Assembly (NCBI RefSeq): GCF_003402535.2
Contig: NZ_AP025171.1
Span: forward strand, 186,001-250,000
Origin: Cupriavidus sp. P-10
GTDB lineage: Bacteria > Pseudomonadota > Gammaproteobacteria > Burkholderiales > Burkholderiaceae
Length of the DNA stretch: 64,000 bases
Direction: 5' to 3'
The first letter of the stretch is position 1. Each line of letters starts with the position of its first letter. Positions 17,119-26,187 of this stretch are shown piece by piece. Below the pieces are notes generated by a model. It was not told the origin of the DNA. It worked only from the letters and a program-made list of their open reading frames with translations, and made no database searches. Made by a program: the position numbers and the translations under genes.

Positions 17119-18126
17119 ATGAGACACGATTCCCAGACCTCCACCACGCGCCGCCGCCTGCTCGCCGCCGGCGTGGCGCTGGCCACCACCTTTGCCGGCT
17201 TCGCTGGCGCCGCGCACGCACAAGGCGGCTACCCGACCAAGCCGATCACGCTGATCGTGCCGTTCTCGGCCGGCGGCACCACCGACATCCTGGCGCGTAT
17301 CGTCGGCCTGCAGCTGGGCAAGGCGCTCGGCCAGCCGGTGGTGATCGACAACCGTCCGGGCGCGGGCGGCAATATTGGCGCCTCGCTGGCGGCCAAGGCG
17401 CCGGGCGACGGCTACACGCTGTTCATGGGCACCATCGGCACGCACGCGATCAACCAGTCGCTGTATTCCAAGCTGCCGTATGACCCGGTCAAGGACTTCG
17501 CGCCGATCTCGCGCGTGGCGATGGTGCCGAACCTGGTGGTGGTGAACCCCAAGGTGCCGGTCAACAACGTCAAGGAACTGATCGCCTACGTGAAGGGCAA
17601 TCCGGACAAGCTGTCGTATGGTTCGTCGGGCAGCGGCTCGTCGATGCACCTGTCGGGTGAGCTGTTCAACTCGATGACCGGCCTGCATATCCAGCACATC
17701 CCCTACAAGGGCAGCGCGCCGGCGGTGAACGACCTGCTGGGCAACCAGATCGGTCTGATGTTCGACAACATGCCGTCGTCGTATCCGCACGTGAAGGCGG
17801 GCAAGCTGCGCGCAATCGCCGTGACCTCGGCCAAGCGCTCGCCGGCGCTGCCGAACGTGCCGACCGTGGCCGAGTCGGGCGTGCCGGGCTATGAAGCGAC
17901 TTCCTGGTTCGCGCTGTACGCGACGGGCGGCACGCCGCAGCCCATCGTCGATCGCCTGAACGCTGAAGTGGTCAAGATCCTGGCCATGCCGGAAGTGAAG
18001 AAGCAGATGGCTGACCAGGGTGCTGAACCCAATCCGGAAAAGCCGGCGCAGCTGGCCGCATTCATGAAAGCCGAAACCGCCAAGTGGTCCAAGGTCGTGA
18101 AGGCCTCGGGCGCTACGGTGGACTGA
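17119..18126 (+). CDS. Bug-family (TTT) extracytoplasmic solute-binding protein 1
   Basis: A 335-residue tripartite tricarboxylate transporter receptor of the Bug family. The N-terminus has a twin-arginine-like RRR-LLAAG followed by a hydrophobic core and AHA cleavage site. The mature protein shows family blocks YPTKPITLIVPFSAGGTTDILAR, GQPVVIDNRPGAGGNIG, a middle IPYKGSAPAVNDLLG and NVPTVAESGVPGYE. The ATG at 17119 follows CGGAG. Bug proteins bind carboxylates in a Venus-flytrap cleft. No TctA/TctB membrane partner lies nearby, which is common for this family. Confidence 0.92.
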   Translation: MRHDSQTSTTRRRLLAAGVALATTFAGFAGAAHAQGGYPTKPITLIVPFSAGGTTDILARIVGLQLGKALGQPVVIDNRPGAGGNIGASLAAKAPGDGYTLFMGTIGTHAINQSLYSKLPYDPVKDFAPISRVAMVPNLVVVNPKVPVNNVKELIAYVKGNPDKLSYGSSGSGSSMHLSGELFNSMTGLHIQHIPYKGSAPAVNDLLGNQIGLMFDNMPSSYPHVKAGKLRAIAVTSAKRSPALPNVPTVAESGVPGYEATSWFALYATGGTPQPIVDRLNAEVVKILAMPEVKKQMADQGAEPNPEKPAQLAAFMKAETAKWSKVVKASGATVD

Positions 18127-18188
18127 GCCTGAAGTTTTCGTTGCCTGGATAATCGCCGGTTCCGTCGGGCCGGCCAGATGGCTGATGA

Positions 18189-18223
18189 CCCCACATTCTT
18201 CGGAATGTGGGGTTTTGTTTTTT
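18189..18223 (+). terminator. Rho-independent terminator after Bug 1
   Basis: CCCCACATTC and GAATGTGGGG form a perfect 10-bp stem around a TTCG tetraloop, followed by TTTTGTTTTTT. This is a textbook intrinsic terminator, 62 bp past the Bug 1 stop. Confidence 0.95.
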
Positions 18224-18278
18224 GGTGGCCCAGTGCGAGGCGCCTGGCCTTTCGGCAACGTCGCGCTCCTGCTTCATT

Positions 18279-18292
18279 TATGTACGTACATA
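18279..18292. promoter_or_regulatory. palindromic operator candidate, copy 1
   Basis: TATGTACGTACATA is a 14-bp perfect palindrome. The same core recurs at 18454-18471, 177 bp away centre to centre (about 17 helical turns). Such paired sites upstream of one promoter suggest a looping repressor, possibly of the GntR type. The matching regulator is not identified. Confidence 0.55.
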
Positions 18293-18453
18293 TTGCCTAC
18301 TGAACAGAGCGGCAGCGACGGTGGCGGATGCTGTCGTCCGAAACTGTCTGGGTATGCAGGCAGCCGTTCTTGCAGGGATATTGTCGAAATGCTCCAACCC
18401 GGTTCGGGTGGGTGGCTGAGATAAGGCTTGCCACCCCCCCTGGCATTCGCACT

Positions 18454-18471
18454 ATTATGTACGTACATAAT
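18454..18471. promoter_or_regulatory. palindromic operator candidate, copy 2
   Basis: ATTATGTACGTACATAAT is an 18-bp perfect palindrome containing the same 14-bp core as copy 1. It lies 95 bp upstream of the MmgE/PrpD start codon, where it could overlap the promoter. Confidence 0.6.
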
Positions 18472-18565
18472 CGCCGCCATTACGGCGCAGCCAGGAGTGC
18501 AAGGTGCGAAAACTGACTGTAAGGCCACCCATGACCAGGGTGGCAGCGTGAACGCGGGGGGTGCC

Positions 18566-19924
18566 ATGACGCACGCCGTTGCGCCGACCGTGACCGCGCG
18601 CGCCGCCAGCTTCGCGGTTGACCGCACGCTGTGCTTTCCGGCCGATGCTCTCGACATCGCCCGGCTTTCCATTTATGACTGCCTGGCCGTGGCGATTGCC
18701 GGCACGCGGGAGCCGGTCAGCCAGGCCGTGCGCGGGCTGGTGCGCCAGGAAGGCGGCGCGCCGCAAGCCAGTGCCTTCGGCCTGTCCGAGCGTATCCCCG
18801 CCCGCGCCGCGGCGCTGCTCAATGGCGCGGTGGCGCATGCGCTGGACTACGACGACACGCATTTCGATTTCGTCGGCCACCCGAGCGTAGCCGTGCTGCC
18901 AGCCGCGCTGGCCGTGGCCGAGCAGCAGCAGGCCGGCGGCAAGGCGCTCCTCGAAGCCTTCCTCATCGGTGTGGAGATCACCTGCCGGGTGGGCGGATGG
19001 CTGGGCCGGCCGCACTACAACGCCGGTTTCCACCAGACCGCCACCTCGGGCGCGTTTGGCGCCACCGCTGCCAGCGCCCGCCTGCTCGGCCTCGACGCCG
19101 GACAGGCCACCCACGCGCTGGGCCTGGCGGCCACGCGGGCATCCGGCCTGAAGTGCCAGTTCGGCACGATGGCCAAGCCATTTCACGCGGGCATGGCCGC
19201 CTCCACCGGCGTGGAAGCGGCCGCGCTCGCCGCGCTGGGCTTCATTGCGCGCCCGGATGCCATCGAATGCCCGGGCGGGTTTGCGGCCACCCATGGCGCG
19301 GCGCAAGGCTGTGCGGACGAACCGTTCGCCGGCCTGTCCGAAGCCTTCCGCTTTGTCGACGTCCAGCACAAGTTCCACGCCTGTTGCCACGGTACGCACC
19401 CGGCATTGGAAGCCCTGAAGACCCTGCGCACGCGGCACGGGCTGCAGCCCGGCGACATTGCCGGTGTTTCGCTCGACATCGCGCCGCAGTGGCTGCCGGT
19501 CTGCTGCATCCCGCAGCCGGCGACTGCACTGGAAGCCAAGTTCAGTCTTTCGCTGACGGCTGCCATGGTGCTGGCCGGTGTGGACACGGCCGCGCTGGCG
19601 TCGTTCTCCGACGCCGCCTGCCGCGATGCCAGCCTGGCGGAACTCGCCCGACGCGTCGAGATCTGCCCGGATCCGGCTGTCGCGGATACCGCTTGCCGCG
19701 CCACCGTGCTCACCCGCTCGGGCGTCTCGCTGGCCTGCCAGGTCGAGCTGGCCGACCCGATGACGTATGAAACCCGGGCTACCCGCCTGCGCGGCAAGGT
19801 CGCGGCCTTGCTGGGCACGCAGCCGGCGCAGGCCTTGTGGGACTTTGTTGAGACCCTTGACGCGCTGCAGGCACCGGACCTGTATCCACGCCTGCACGCC
19901 TGGATGGCCGGCGAGGCCGCCTGA
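18566..19924 (+). CDS. MmgE/PrpD family protein
   Basis: A 452-residue member of the MmgE/PrpD family, which includes 2-methylcitrate dehydratase, cis-aconitate decarboxylase and enzymes for other tricarboxylates. Conserved blocks are ALLNGAVAHALDYDDTHFDFVGHPS (near residue 90), GAFGATAASARLLGLD, AKPFHAGMAASTGVEAA and KFHACCHGTHPALEAL. The start is uncertain between ATG 18566 and GTG 18548, both with G-rich upstream sequence. A Bug protein gene follows 73 bp later, and a tricarballylate module lies just beyond, so a tri- or dicarboxylate substrate is plausible. Confidence 0.87.
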   Translation: MTHAVAPTVTARAASFAVDRTLCFPADALDIARLSIYDCLAVAIAGTREPVSQAVRGLVRQEGGAPQASAFGLSERIPARAAALLNGAVAHALDYDDTHFDFVGHPSVAVLPAALAVAEQQQAGGKALLEAFLIGVEITCRVGGWLGRPHYNAGFHQTATSGAFGATAASARLLGLDAGQATHALGLAATRASGLKCQFGTMAKPFHAGMAASTGVEAAALAALGFIARPDAIECPGGFAATHGAAQGCADEPFAGLSEAFRFVDVQHKFHACCHGTHPALEALKTLRTRHGLQPGDIAGVSLDIAPQWLPVCCIPQPATALEAKFSLSLTAAMVLAGVDTAALASFSDAACRDASLAELARRVEICPDPAVADTACRATVLTRSGVSLACQVELADPMTYETRATRLRGKVAALLGTQPAQALWDFVETLDALQAPDLYPRLHAWMAGEAA

Positions 19925-19997
19925 GCAGGCCAGTCTGGCCCGGGCAAAACCCATTCAAGACGCTGCCATGGATGCAGCGCAAATCAAGGAGACAGGC

Positions 19998-20960
19998 ATG
20001 AAAAAATGGATCGTCGCCGCCGTGCTGGGCGGACTGGCCGGGCTCGCCGGTGCGTCGGACAACTACCCCTCGCGGCCCATCAGGCTGATCGTGGGCTATG
20101 CGGCCGGCGGTCCGGTCGACAGCGCGGCGCGGGTCTATGCCCGGCACCTGGGCAACGCGCTGGGGCAGCCGGTCGTGATCGACAACCGCGCGGGCGCCGG
20201 CGGTGCCATTGCCGCGACCCAGACTTCCCGGTCAAGCCCGGACGGCTATACGCTCTTCTTCGTCGGCAGCCCGACGCTGACCATGGCCCCGCTGGTCCAG
20301 AAGACGGCGACCTACAAGCCGCTCAAGGACTTTACGCTGGTCGGCCTGCTCAACACGTATACCAACGTGCTGCTGGTGCCGAACGAGTCTGCGCTGAAGA
20401 GCGTAAATGACCTGGTCAGCTATGCCAGGAGCCATCCCGACGCCATGGCATTCGGTTCGGCGGGCGTGGGCGCATCCAACCACCTCGCCGCGGAACTGCT
20501 TGCCCAGCGCGGCGGCGTCCGTTTCCTCCATGTGCCGTACAAGGGCAATTCCCCGGCCGTCACCGACCTGATCGGCGGGAAGATCGGCTTCATGTTCGAC
20601 GTGACCGGCACCGCGATCGGCTATGTGCAGGGCGGCAAGGTGCGGGCGCTGGCCGTGACTTCCCAGGCGCGCAATGCCGCCTTGCCCGGCGTGCCGACCG
20701 TCGCCGAGTCCGGGCTCAAGGGCTTCGACGTGAGCGGCTGGTTCGGCCTGATCGGCCCGCCCGGGCTGCTGCCGGCCGTGGTCGAGCGGCTGGTGGCGGC
20801 CAACCGCGAGGTCGGCAACAACGCCGCGTTCCGGCAAAGCCTGGCGCGGGGCGGCTACACGCCCAGCATCAGCGGCCCCGCCCAGTTCACCGAGCGCCTG
20901 CGGCAAGACCTGGCGCTGTGGAGCGAGGTCATCACGAAGGCAAAGATCGAGGCGCAATGA
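19998..20960 (+). CDS. Bug-family (TTT) solute-binding protein 2
   Basis: A 320-residue Bug protein with a short signal peptide (KKWIVAAVLGGLAGLAGAS). Family blocks are NYPSRPIRLIVGYAAGGPVDSAARV, GQPVVIDNRAGAGGAIAA, FLHVPYKGNSPAVTDLIGG and GVPTVAESGLKGFD. The ATG at 19998 has a strong AAGGAGA site. It sits close behind the MmgE/PrpD gene and probably shares its transcript, binding the substrate of that enzyme. A fragment of an acyl-CoA synthetase begins immediately after the stop. Confidence 0.9.
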   Translation: MKKWIVAAVLGGLAGLAGASDNYPSRPIRLIVGYAAGGPVDSAARVYARHLGNALGQPVVIDNRAGAGGAIAATQTSRSSPDGYTLFFVGSPTLTMAPLVQKTATYKPLKDFTLVGLLNTYTNVLLVPNESALKSVNDLVSYARSHPDAMAFGSAGVGASNHLAAELLAQRGGVRFLHVPYKGNSPAVTDLIGGKIGFMFDVTGTAIGYVQGGKVRALAVTSQARNAALPGVPTVAESGLKGFDVSGWFGLIGPPGLLPAVVERLVAANREVGNNAAFRQSLARGGYTPSISGPAQFTERLRQDLALWSEVITKAKIEAQ

Positions 20961-20979
20961 TCGCCACGCAGGCCTGCCA

Positions 20980-21230
20980 AACGAGAAGACACAGGCGATC
21001 GCGCTCTACTCCGAAGGGATCAACGACGGCGACGGCCTGGTGGCGGCACTGGACGCCGCGCGCCGGGCGCGCAAGCCGGTCGTGATGATGAAGGTAGGGC
21101 GCAGCGAGGTGGACGGCGCGGCGGCGCGCTCGCACACTGCCTCGATTGCCGGCGACGATGCGGTGGTTGACGCGGTGCTGGCCGAGCTCGGCGTGGTGCC
21201 CGCGCGCGCTGCGGAACGCAGGCCTGCTCA
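20980..21230 (+). pseudogene. remnant of an NDP-forming acyl-CoA synthetase
   Basis: An open stretch reads NEKTQAIALYSEGINDGDG, then LVAALDAARRARKPVVMMK, VGRSEVDGAAARSHTASIAG and DDAVVDAVLAELGVV. This matches the succinyl-CoA-ligase-like domain in the middle of ADP-forming acetyl/acyl-CoA synthetases (family pattern: YxEGIxDG, ARxKPVVxxKxGRS, SHTxxxAG). Only about 80 of ~700 residues remain, with no start codon in place and unrelated sequence on both sides. It is best read as debris of a gene once downstream of the MmgE-Bug pair, lost by deletion next to the tcuB end. Confidence 0.72.
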
Positions 21231-21236
21231 CAAGCC

Positions 21237-22442
21237 TCAATCGCTTCCCACCTGCGGCCCGCCCCCTTGCCGTTTCTCGATCGCAGACTTGAGCAGTGCC
21301 GCACTTCGATAAATCCCGTGCGCAAACTTCCCGTACGGCAGCGTCGCAAACAATGCCATCACCACACCAAGGTGCACCGCCAGCAGCAACGGCATCGCCA
21401 ACGTGTCGCGCAATGCCAGCAACCCGAGCCCGGTGGCACTGGTCAGCAACAGCAGCGCGATGAAACCCCGATCCATCGGCCGTTGCCGCACATCTCCCTG
21501 CATCGGATGTCGCCGGAGATTCAGCCATAGCAAGCCAGCAGGCCCGATCAGCAGCCCGACCCCGCCAGCGACACCCAGCAGCACCGGCAGGCTCGCAACC
21601 GGATACGGCGCATGCCAGCCCAGCAGGTAGTGGTACGCCGTAGCCACCGCCGTCGAGGCAAAGCACAGCATGAAGCCGTAGAACGTGAAATGGTGGAAAC
21701 GCCGACGTGCCAGCGTAAAGCCATCGCTGGTCTCGTTGCATCCGTCGCCATGCCCACCATCCAGGTAGGTCAGCGCCAGCACGTTCTTCGCGGCCTCGAC
21801 CACCGCAGGCGCTGACGCCGTGCCGGCCGACACGTCGCGCCAGAACCGCCGCACGCCAACCCCAAGCGCAAGCACCGAAAACCCGAACACCGCACCAAAC
21901 ATCGCAGCCAGCGTGTTGTGCGGGAACACTGCGTAGAAGTTGCCGCCGGCATGCCGCTGCCACAGGGCACCACCCATCATCACCGCCAGCACCAGGAACA
22001 ATGCCAGCCCCAAGGCAAGCGCAACCGACACCGTCAGGCCGTTGCGCTTGTAGAGCTTGCCCAGCGGCGCCGGCCACGCATATTCACTGTACGTCTCCAG
22101 CCGCACCTTCGCCATCGCCTGTGGCACATTGACGCCGAAATCATGCGGCGGCGCGTACTGGCAGGCGTGATAGCACGCCCCGCAGTTGTGGCACAGGTTC
22201 GCCAGGTAGTTGACGTCGGCCTTGCCGAACTCCAGCCGCCGCGTCATCGCGGGGAACACCGCGCAGAAGCCTTCGCAGTAGCGGCAGGCATTGCAGATCT
22301 GCATCTGCCGCGCGACTTCGGCTTCGTTGTCGGTCAGCGGCAGAATGCGAATCACGCGACCGGCGCCAGGCGTGGCAATCGTGCCTGCATCCTCGCCGGC
22401 CAGTTGCGCGGCCTCGCGCGCCAGGGCTTCAAGCTTCTGCAT
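21237..22442 (-). CDS. tcuB: tricarballylate utilization protein TcuB (CitB), iron-sulfur membrane protein
   Basis: A 401-residue protein that reoxidises the FAD of TcuA and passes electrons to the quinone pool. The N-terminal soluble part has two 4Fe-4S clusters ([15 protein letters not shown] near residue 50 and [16 protein letters not shown] near 84). About six hydrophobic helices follow (from ~135 to 385), with several histidines suited to heme or quinone contacts. Its start overlaps the tcuA stop by 14 bp. In Salmonella, TcuA and TcuB together convert tricarballylate to cis-aconitate. Confidence 0.9.
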   Translation of the reverse strand: MQKLEALAREAAQLAGEDAGTIATPGAGRVIRILPLTDNEAEVARQMQICNACRYCEGFCAVFPAMTRRLEFGKADVNYLANLCHNCGACYHACQYAPPHDFGVNVPQAMAKVRLETYSEYAWPAPLGKLYKRNGLTVSVALALGLALFLVLAVMMGGALWQRHAGGNFYAVFPHNTLAAMFGAVFGFSVLALGVGVRRFWRDVSAGTASAPAVVEAAKNVLALTYLDGGHGDGCNETSDGFTLARRRFHHFTFYGFMLCFASTAVATAYHYLLGWHAPYPVASLPVLLGVAGGVGLLIGPAGLLWLNLRRHPMQGDVRQRPMDRGFIALLLLTSATGLGLLALRDTLAMPLLLAVHLGVVMALFATLPYGKFAHGIYRSAALLKSAIEKRQGGGPQVGSD

Positions 22443-23850
22443 GAACCGCTCCCGTCTTGATGCCAGCCGCTCGCGCGGCTTGCGTGCCAGCGATACGTCC
22501 GAACGCCGTGCCGATCGACATGCCGACCCCGGCCGTATATCCCTTGCCGAGCACGTTGCCCGCCATCATTTCCCCTGCCACGAACAGATTCCCGCTCGGC
22601 CTGCCGCCGAAATGCACCTGGGCCCGGTCGTTGACCTTGAGCCCCAGGTAAGTGAAGGTGATGCCCGGCCGCAGCGCGTAGCCGTAGAAAGGCGCCTGGT
22701 CCAGCGGCCGTGCCCAGTGCGTCTTGGCCGGTACCAAGCCCTCGGTATGGCAATCGTCCAGCGCGGTATGGTCGAAGGTGCCGACGCGGCACGCCGCGTT
22801 GTGGTCCTGCACGGTGCGAACGAACTGCGCTTCCGGCAGCCCGAGCTTGCGCGCGAGTTCAGGCAGCGTGTCGGCCTTCTCGCCGGGGAACACCGGCGGC
22901 ATGAAGCGGCCGATGGCCTGGCTGTCGATGATCGAGTAGCCGATCTGCCCGGGCTGCTGCGCCACCAGACGGCCCCAGATCGCATAGCGCTTGGGCCAGA
23001 AGTCCTCGCCCTCGTCATAGAAGCGCTCGGCGTCGCGGTTGACGACAATACCCAGCGACACGCAGTCGATGCGCGTGCAGATGCCGCCGTCATAGAGCGG
23101 TGCGCGCGCATCGATGGCGACACAGTGCGACTGCGACGGATCGCCGATGGCATCGGCACCGGCTTCGATCATGTGGCGCAGCAGCACGCCCTGGTTGAAG
23201 CGGGTGCCGCGGATCAGGAAGTTGTCGGCGGGCCATTCGCCGCGTTCGTTCTGGCCCCAGGCCTCGCGCAGCCATTCGCGGTTGGACTCGAAGCCGCCCG
23301 CGGCCAGCACGCAGGTGCGCGCGGTGAAGCGCTGGCTGCCGCTGCGTGCGGCGACGAAGCGGTCGCCATCCATCTCGATCGCGTCGACCGGGGTTTCATA
23401 GCGGACCTGCACGCCCATCGCTTCGGCGCTGCGGTAATACGCATTGACCAGCGCCTTGCCGCCGCCCATGAAGAAGGCGTTGGTGCGGGCCACATGCAGC
23501 GCCCCCGACAGCGGCGGCTGGAAGCGCACGCCATGCCTGCGCATCCACGGCCGGCAGCCGGACGAGGCGCGGATTACCAGCCGCGCCAGGTGCTCGTCGG
23601 TGATGCCGCCGGTGACCCTGAGCAGGTCCTGCCAGTACTCTTCTTCGGGATAGGCATCGACCAGCACGTCTTGCGGCGCGTCGTGCATGCAGCGCAGGTT
23701 GCGGGTGTGCTGGGAATTGCCGCCACGCCAGGCGCGCGGCGCGGATTCGAGCAGCAGCACCGAGGCCCCGGCTTCGCGCGCCATCAGCGCCGCGCACAGG
23801 GCCGCGTTGCCGCCGCCGATTACCAATACATCGACCAATTCGTCTGCCAT
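22429..23850 (-). CDS. tcuA: FAD-dependent tricarballylate dehydrogenase TcuA
   Basis: A 473-residue flavoprotein of the fumarate reductase/succinate dehydrogenase family. The FAD-binding [28 protein letters not shown] is at residues ~8-36. The mid-protein [12 protein letters not shown] and the C-terminal [35 protein letters not shown] complete the nucleotide fold. The ATG at 23850 has AAGGAGG upstream; the in-frame ATG at 23895 does not. It is co-transcribed with tcuB, and tcuR lies upstream on the same strand. Tricarballylate dehydrogenase is the family assignment; a related tricarboxylate is possible. Confidence 0.9.
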   Translation of the reverse strand: MADELVDVLVIGGGNAALCAALMAREAGASVLLLESAPRAWRGGNSQHTRNLRCMHDAPQDVLVDAYPEEEYWQDLLRVTGGITDEHLARLVIRASSGCRPWMRRHGVRFQPPLSGALHVARTNAFFMGGGKALVNAYYRSAEAMGVQVRYETPVDAIEMDGDRFVAARSGSQRFTARTCVLAAGGFESNREWLREAWGQNERGEWPADNFLIRGTRFNQGVLLRHMIEAGADAIGDPSQSHCVAIDARAPLYDGGICTRIDCVSLGIVVNRDAERFYDEGEDFWPKRYAIWGRLVAQQPGQIGYSIIDSQAIGRFMPPVFPGEKADTLPELARKLGLPEAQFVRTVQDHNAACRVGTFDHTALDDCHTEGLVPAKTHWARPLDQAPFYGYALRPGITFTYLGLKVNDRAQVHFGGRPSGNLFVAGEMMAGNVLGKGYTAGVGMSIGTAFGRIAGTQAARAAGIKTGAVHAEA

Positions 23851-23966
23851 CGGATTGCCTCCTTGCTGGCGCCATCTTGGCCGGCAAGGCGACAAGCCGC
23901 CATCAGGGCCGCGGCAAGGGGGCTTCAGCTTTCGTGAAGCCCTGGCGGGGACAACTCCCAGAGGCG

Positions 23967-24893
23967 TCAGCGCGGCCGCAGCGTGGCGCCCGGCCAGCGC
24001 CCTTCGCGCACCAGCGTGGCGGCCACGTCGGCCAGCACCACGCGCGCGGCCAGTCCCGCGGGCGACAGTTCGTCGTCGGACAGGCTGACCAGCAGGTTGG
24101 GGCGGGTCGCGCCGGTGTCGGTGAGCAGCACGCTGCGGTAGGGCATGCCCTGGCTGCGCGCCAGCGCCGCGCCGGGCTGGATGGTGGCGCCCAGGCCACC
24201 CTGCACGGCATCCATCAGGATGGCCAGGCCGTCGATCTCGGCCACCACCTGCGGCTCGCGCCTGGCCTGCCGGAAGCAGGCGGCGACCAGCGCGCGCAAT
24301 CCGTGCGAGCCACTGGGCAGGATCAGCGGCAGCTTGCCCAGCGCCGCCACCGAGGTGCTTTCGCCGCGCGGCATGCCGGCCAGGCCCTCGGCGCCGATCA
24401 CGAACAGGCGCTCGTCGAGCAGCGGCAGCACGCTCCAGCGCTGCGCCGGCTCCTCGCTGAACAGCACCGCGAGGTCGATCTGGCGCGCGCTCAGCATGGC
24501 GCCAAGGTAGCCGGACAGGCTTTCCACCATGCGCAGCCGCACGTCGGGGTAGCGCTCGCGCATGGCCTGCATGAAGGGCAGCGCGAGCACGCCGGCGGTG
24601 CTGGGCGGCAGCCCGACGCTGACGTGGCCCGACAAGCGCGCCTGGCGTGCGGCCAGCGCGGCGTCGTCGATATGGCGCAGCGCCAGCTGGGCCTGGCGCC
24701 AGAAGGCCAGCCCGGCATCGGTGGCGACCACGCCGGTGGAGGTGCGCTGCAGCAGCCGCGTCGACAGTTCGCTTTCCAGCCGGCTGATCTGCTGGCTCAG
24801 CGCGGAGGTGACCACGCCCAGCTCCAGCGCCGCCTTGCCCATGCTGCCATGCTCGATCACGCTGACGAAGTAGCGCAGTTGCCTCAGTTCCAT
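23967..24893 (-). CDS. tcuR: LysR-family regulator, TcuR-like
   Basis: A 308-residue LysR regulator. The helix-turn-helix is MELRQLRYFVSVIEHGSMGKAALELGVVTSALSQQ then ISRLESELSTRLLQRT. The effector domain follows (GHVSVGLPPSTAGVLALPFM onwards). The ATG at 24893 starts directly at the conserved domain. It precedes tcuA and tcuB on the same strand, the order found with TcuR, the tricarballylate-responsive activator in Salmonella. It is also divergent from the Bug 3 gene, so both promoters could be its targets. Confidence 0.82.
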   Translation of the reverse strand: MELRQLRYFVSVIEHGSMGKAALELGVVTSALSQQISRLESELSTRLLQRTSTGVVATDAGLAFWRQAQLALRHIDDAALAARQARLSGHVSVGLPPSTAGVLALPFMQAMRERYPDVRLRMVESLSGYLGAMLSARQIDLAVLFSEEPAQRWSVLPLLDERLFVIGAEGLAGMPRGESTSVAALGKLPLILPSGSHGLRALVAACFRQARREPQVVAEIDGLAILMDAVQGGLGATIQPGAALARSQGMPYRSVLLTDTGATRPNLLVSLSDDELSPAGLAARVVLADVAATLVREGRWPGATLRPR

Positions 24894-25087
24894 GTCGCGT
24901 CCCCGCTGCCGCAATTTGCCGGCATGGTAGCGGAAATCCCGTCGCGGTTCACGAATCCTGAAGACCCCTTAACGTCCGCCCGATGGCGCGCGCCGCGGCG
25001 GCTGCGTAGAGTCGCACCACCAGAAGCGGGCGCCTGCCCGCCGTCCGATAACAACATGACAACATGACTTCCCGCAAAGGAGACTGC

Positions 25088-26086
25088 ATGCCTTCCGTTT
25101 CGCGCATCCGCCGCGGCGTGCTTGCCGCGCTGGCCGCCGCCGCCGTGCTGGGCAATCCCGCCGCCATCACCGCCGCATTCGCTGCCGACCCCTGGCCGAC
25201 CAAGCCGATCACGCTGGTGGTGCCCTTCGCCAGCGGCGGCACCACCGACATCCTCGCGCGCACCGTCGGCCAGAAGCTGGGCGAGGCGCTGCAGCAGCCG
25301 GTGGTGATCGACAACCGCCCCGGCGCCGGCGGCACCATCGGCGCGGCCAACGTCGCGCGCGCGCAGCCCGACGGCTATACCTTCTTGCTCGCCACCGTGG
25401 CGCACACCATGGCGCCGGCCATCTACAAGAGCCTGCCGTACGAGTTCACGCGCGACCTCGACCCGGTGGGGCTGGTGGCGCTGACGCCCAACGTGCTGGT
25501 GGTCAATCCCGCCATCCCGGCGCGGTCGGTGCCGGAGCTGATCGCCTATATCAAGGCGCATCCCGGCAAGGTCAACTACGGCTCGGCCGGCATCGGCAGC
25601 ACCGAGCACATGTCCGGCGAGCTGTTCCGCTCGCTCACCGGGACCGATATCGCGCACGTACCGTACAAGGGCGGCGCGCCGATGATGACCGACCTGATCG
25701 CGGGCCAGATCCAGATGGCGATCGAGACCAGCCCGTCGGCGTCGCAGCACGTGCGCAGCGGCAAGGTCAAGGCGCTGGCCGTCACCACCGCGAAGCGCTC
25801 CGGCGCCTATCCGGGCGTGCCGACGCTGGCCGAGAGCGGCGTGAAAGGCTATGAAGTCACGACGTGGTTCGCGCTGATGGCGCCACGCGGCACGCCGGCG
25901 GGGATCGAGCAGCGTGTGTCGGCCGAACTCGGCAAGCTGCTGAAGGCCCCCGACGTGCAGAAGCGCTTTGAAGAGCAGGGCGTGACCGCCGGCGACATGG
26001 CGCCGCCCCAGCTCGCCGCGTTTATCCGCGCCGAAACCGACAAGTGGGTCAAGGTCGCGCGCGAATCGGGGGCGAAGGCGGAATAA
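25088..26086 (+). CDS. Bug-family (TTT) solute-binding protein 3
   Basis: A 332-residue Bug protein with a long signal peptide ending near AFAAD. Family blocks are PTKPITLVVPFASGGTTDILAR, QPVVIDNRPGAGGTIGAANVA, IAHVPYKGGAPMMTDLIAG and GVPTLAESGVKGYEVTTWFA. The ATG at 25088 has AAAGGAGA upstream; an ATG at 25064 is in frame but less well placed. It is divergent from tcuR, so tricarballylate or a related acid is the likely ligand. No TcuC-type permease and no TctAB pair lie beside it. Confidence 0.9.
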   Translation: MPSVSRIRRGVLAALAAAAVLGNPAAITAAFAADPWPTKPITLVVPFASGGTTDILARTVGQKLGEALQQPVVIDNRPGAGGTIGAANVARAQPDGYTFLLATVAHTMAPAIYKSLPYEFTRDLDPVGLVALTPNVLVVNPAIPARSVPELIAYIKAHPGKVNYGSAGIGSTEHMSGELFRSLTGTDIAHVPYKGGAPMMTDLIAGQIQMAIETSPSASQHVRSGKVKALAVTTAKRSGAYPGVPTLAESGVKGYEVTTWFALMAPRGTPAGIEQRVSAELGKLLKAPDVQKRFEEQGVTAGDMAPPQLAAFIRAETDKWVKVARESGAKAE

Positions 26087-26187
26087 GCGAGGGCCGCGCG
26101 CATTCACCTACATCAACGCCGGACCTGAACACCTGCTGCCTGCCGGAGTCCAATGGTATGTCGCCAGCCTGGACCCGGAGGCAAGCC

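Larger units (their letters stand above)
18127..18565. other. intergenic region with terminator and two TATGTACGTACATA palindromes
   Basis: About 440 bp without a gene. It holds the terminator of the Bug 1 gene and two copies of a TATGTACGTACATA palindrome, listed separately. The C-run at 18433-18440 between them is also notable. The promoter of the MmgE/PrpD gene must lie here. Confidence 0.6.
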
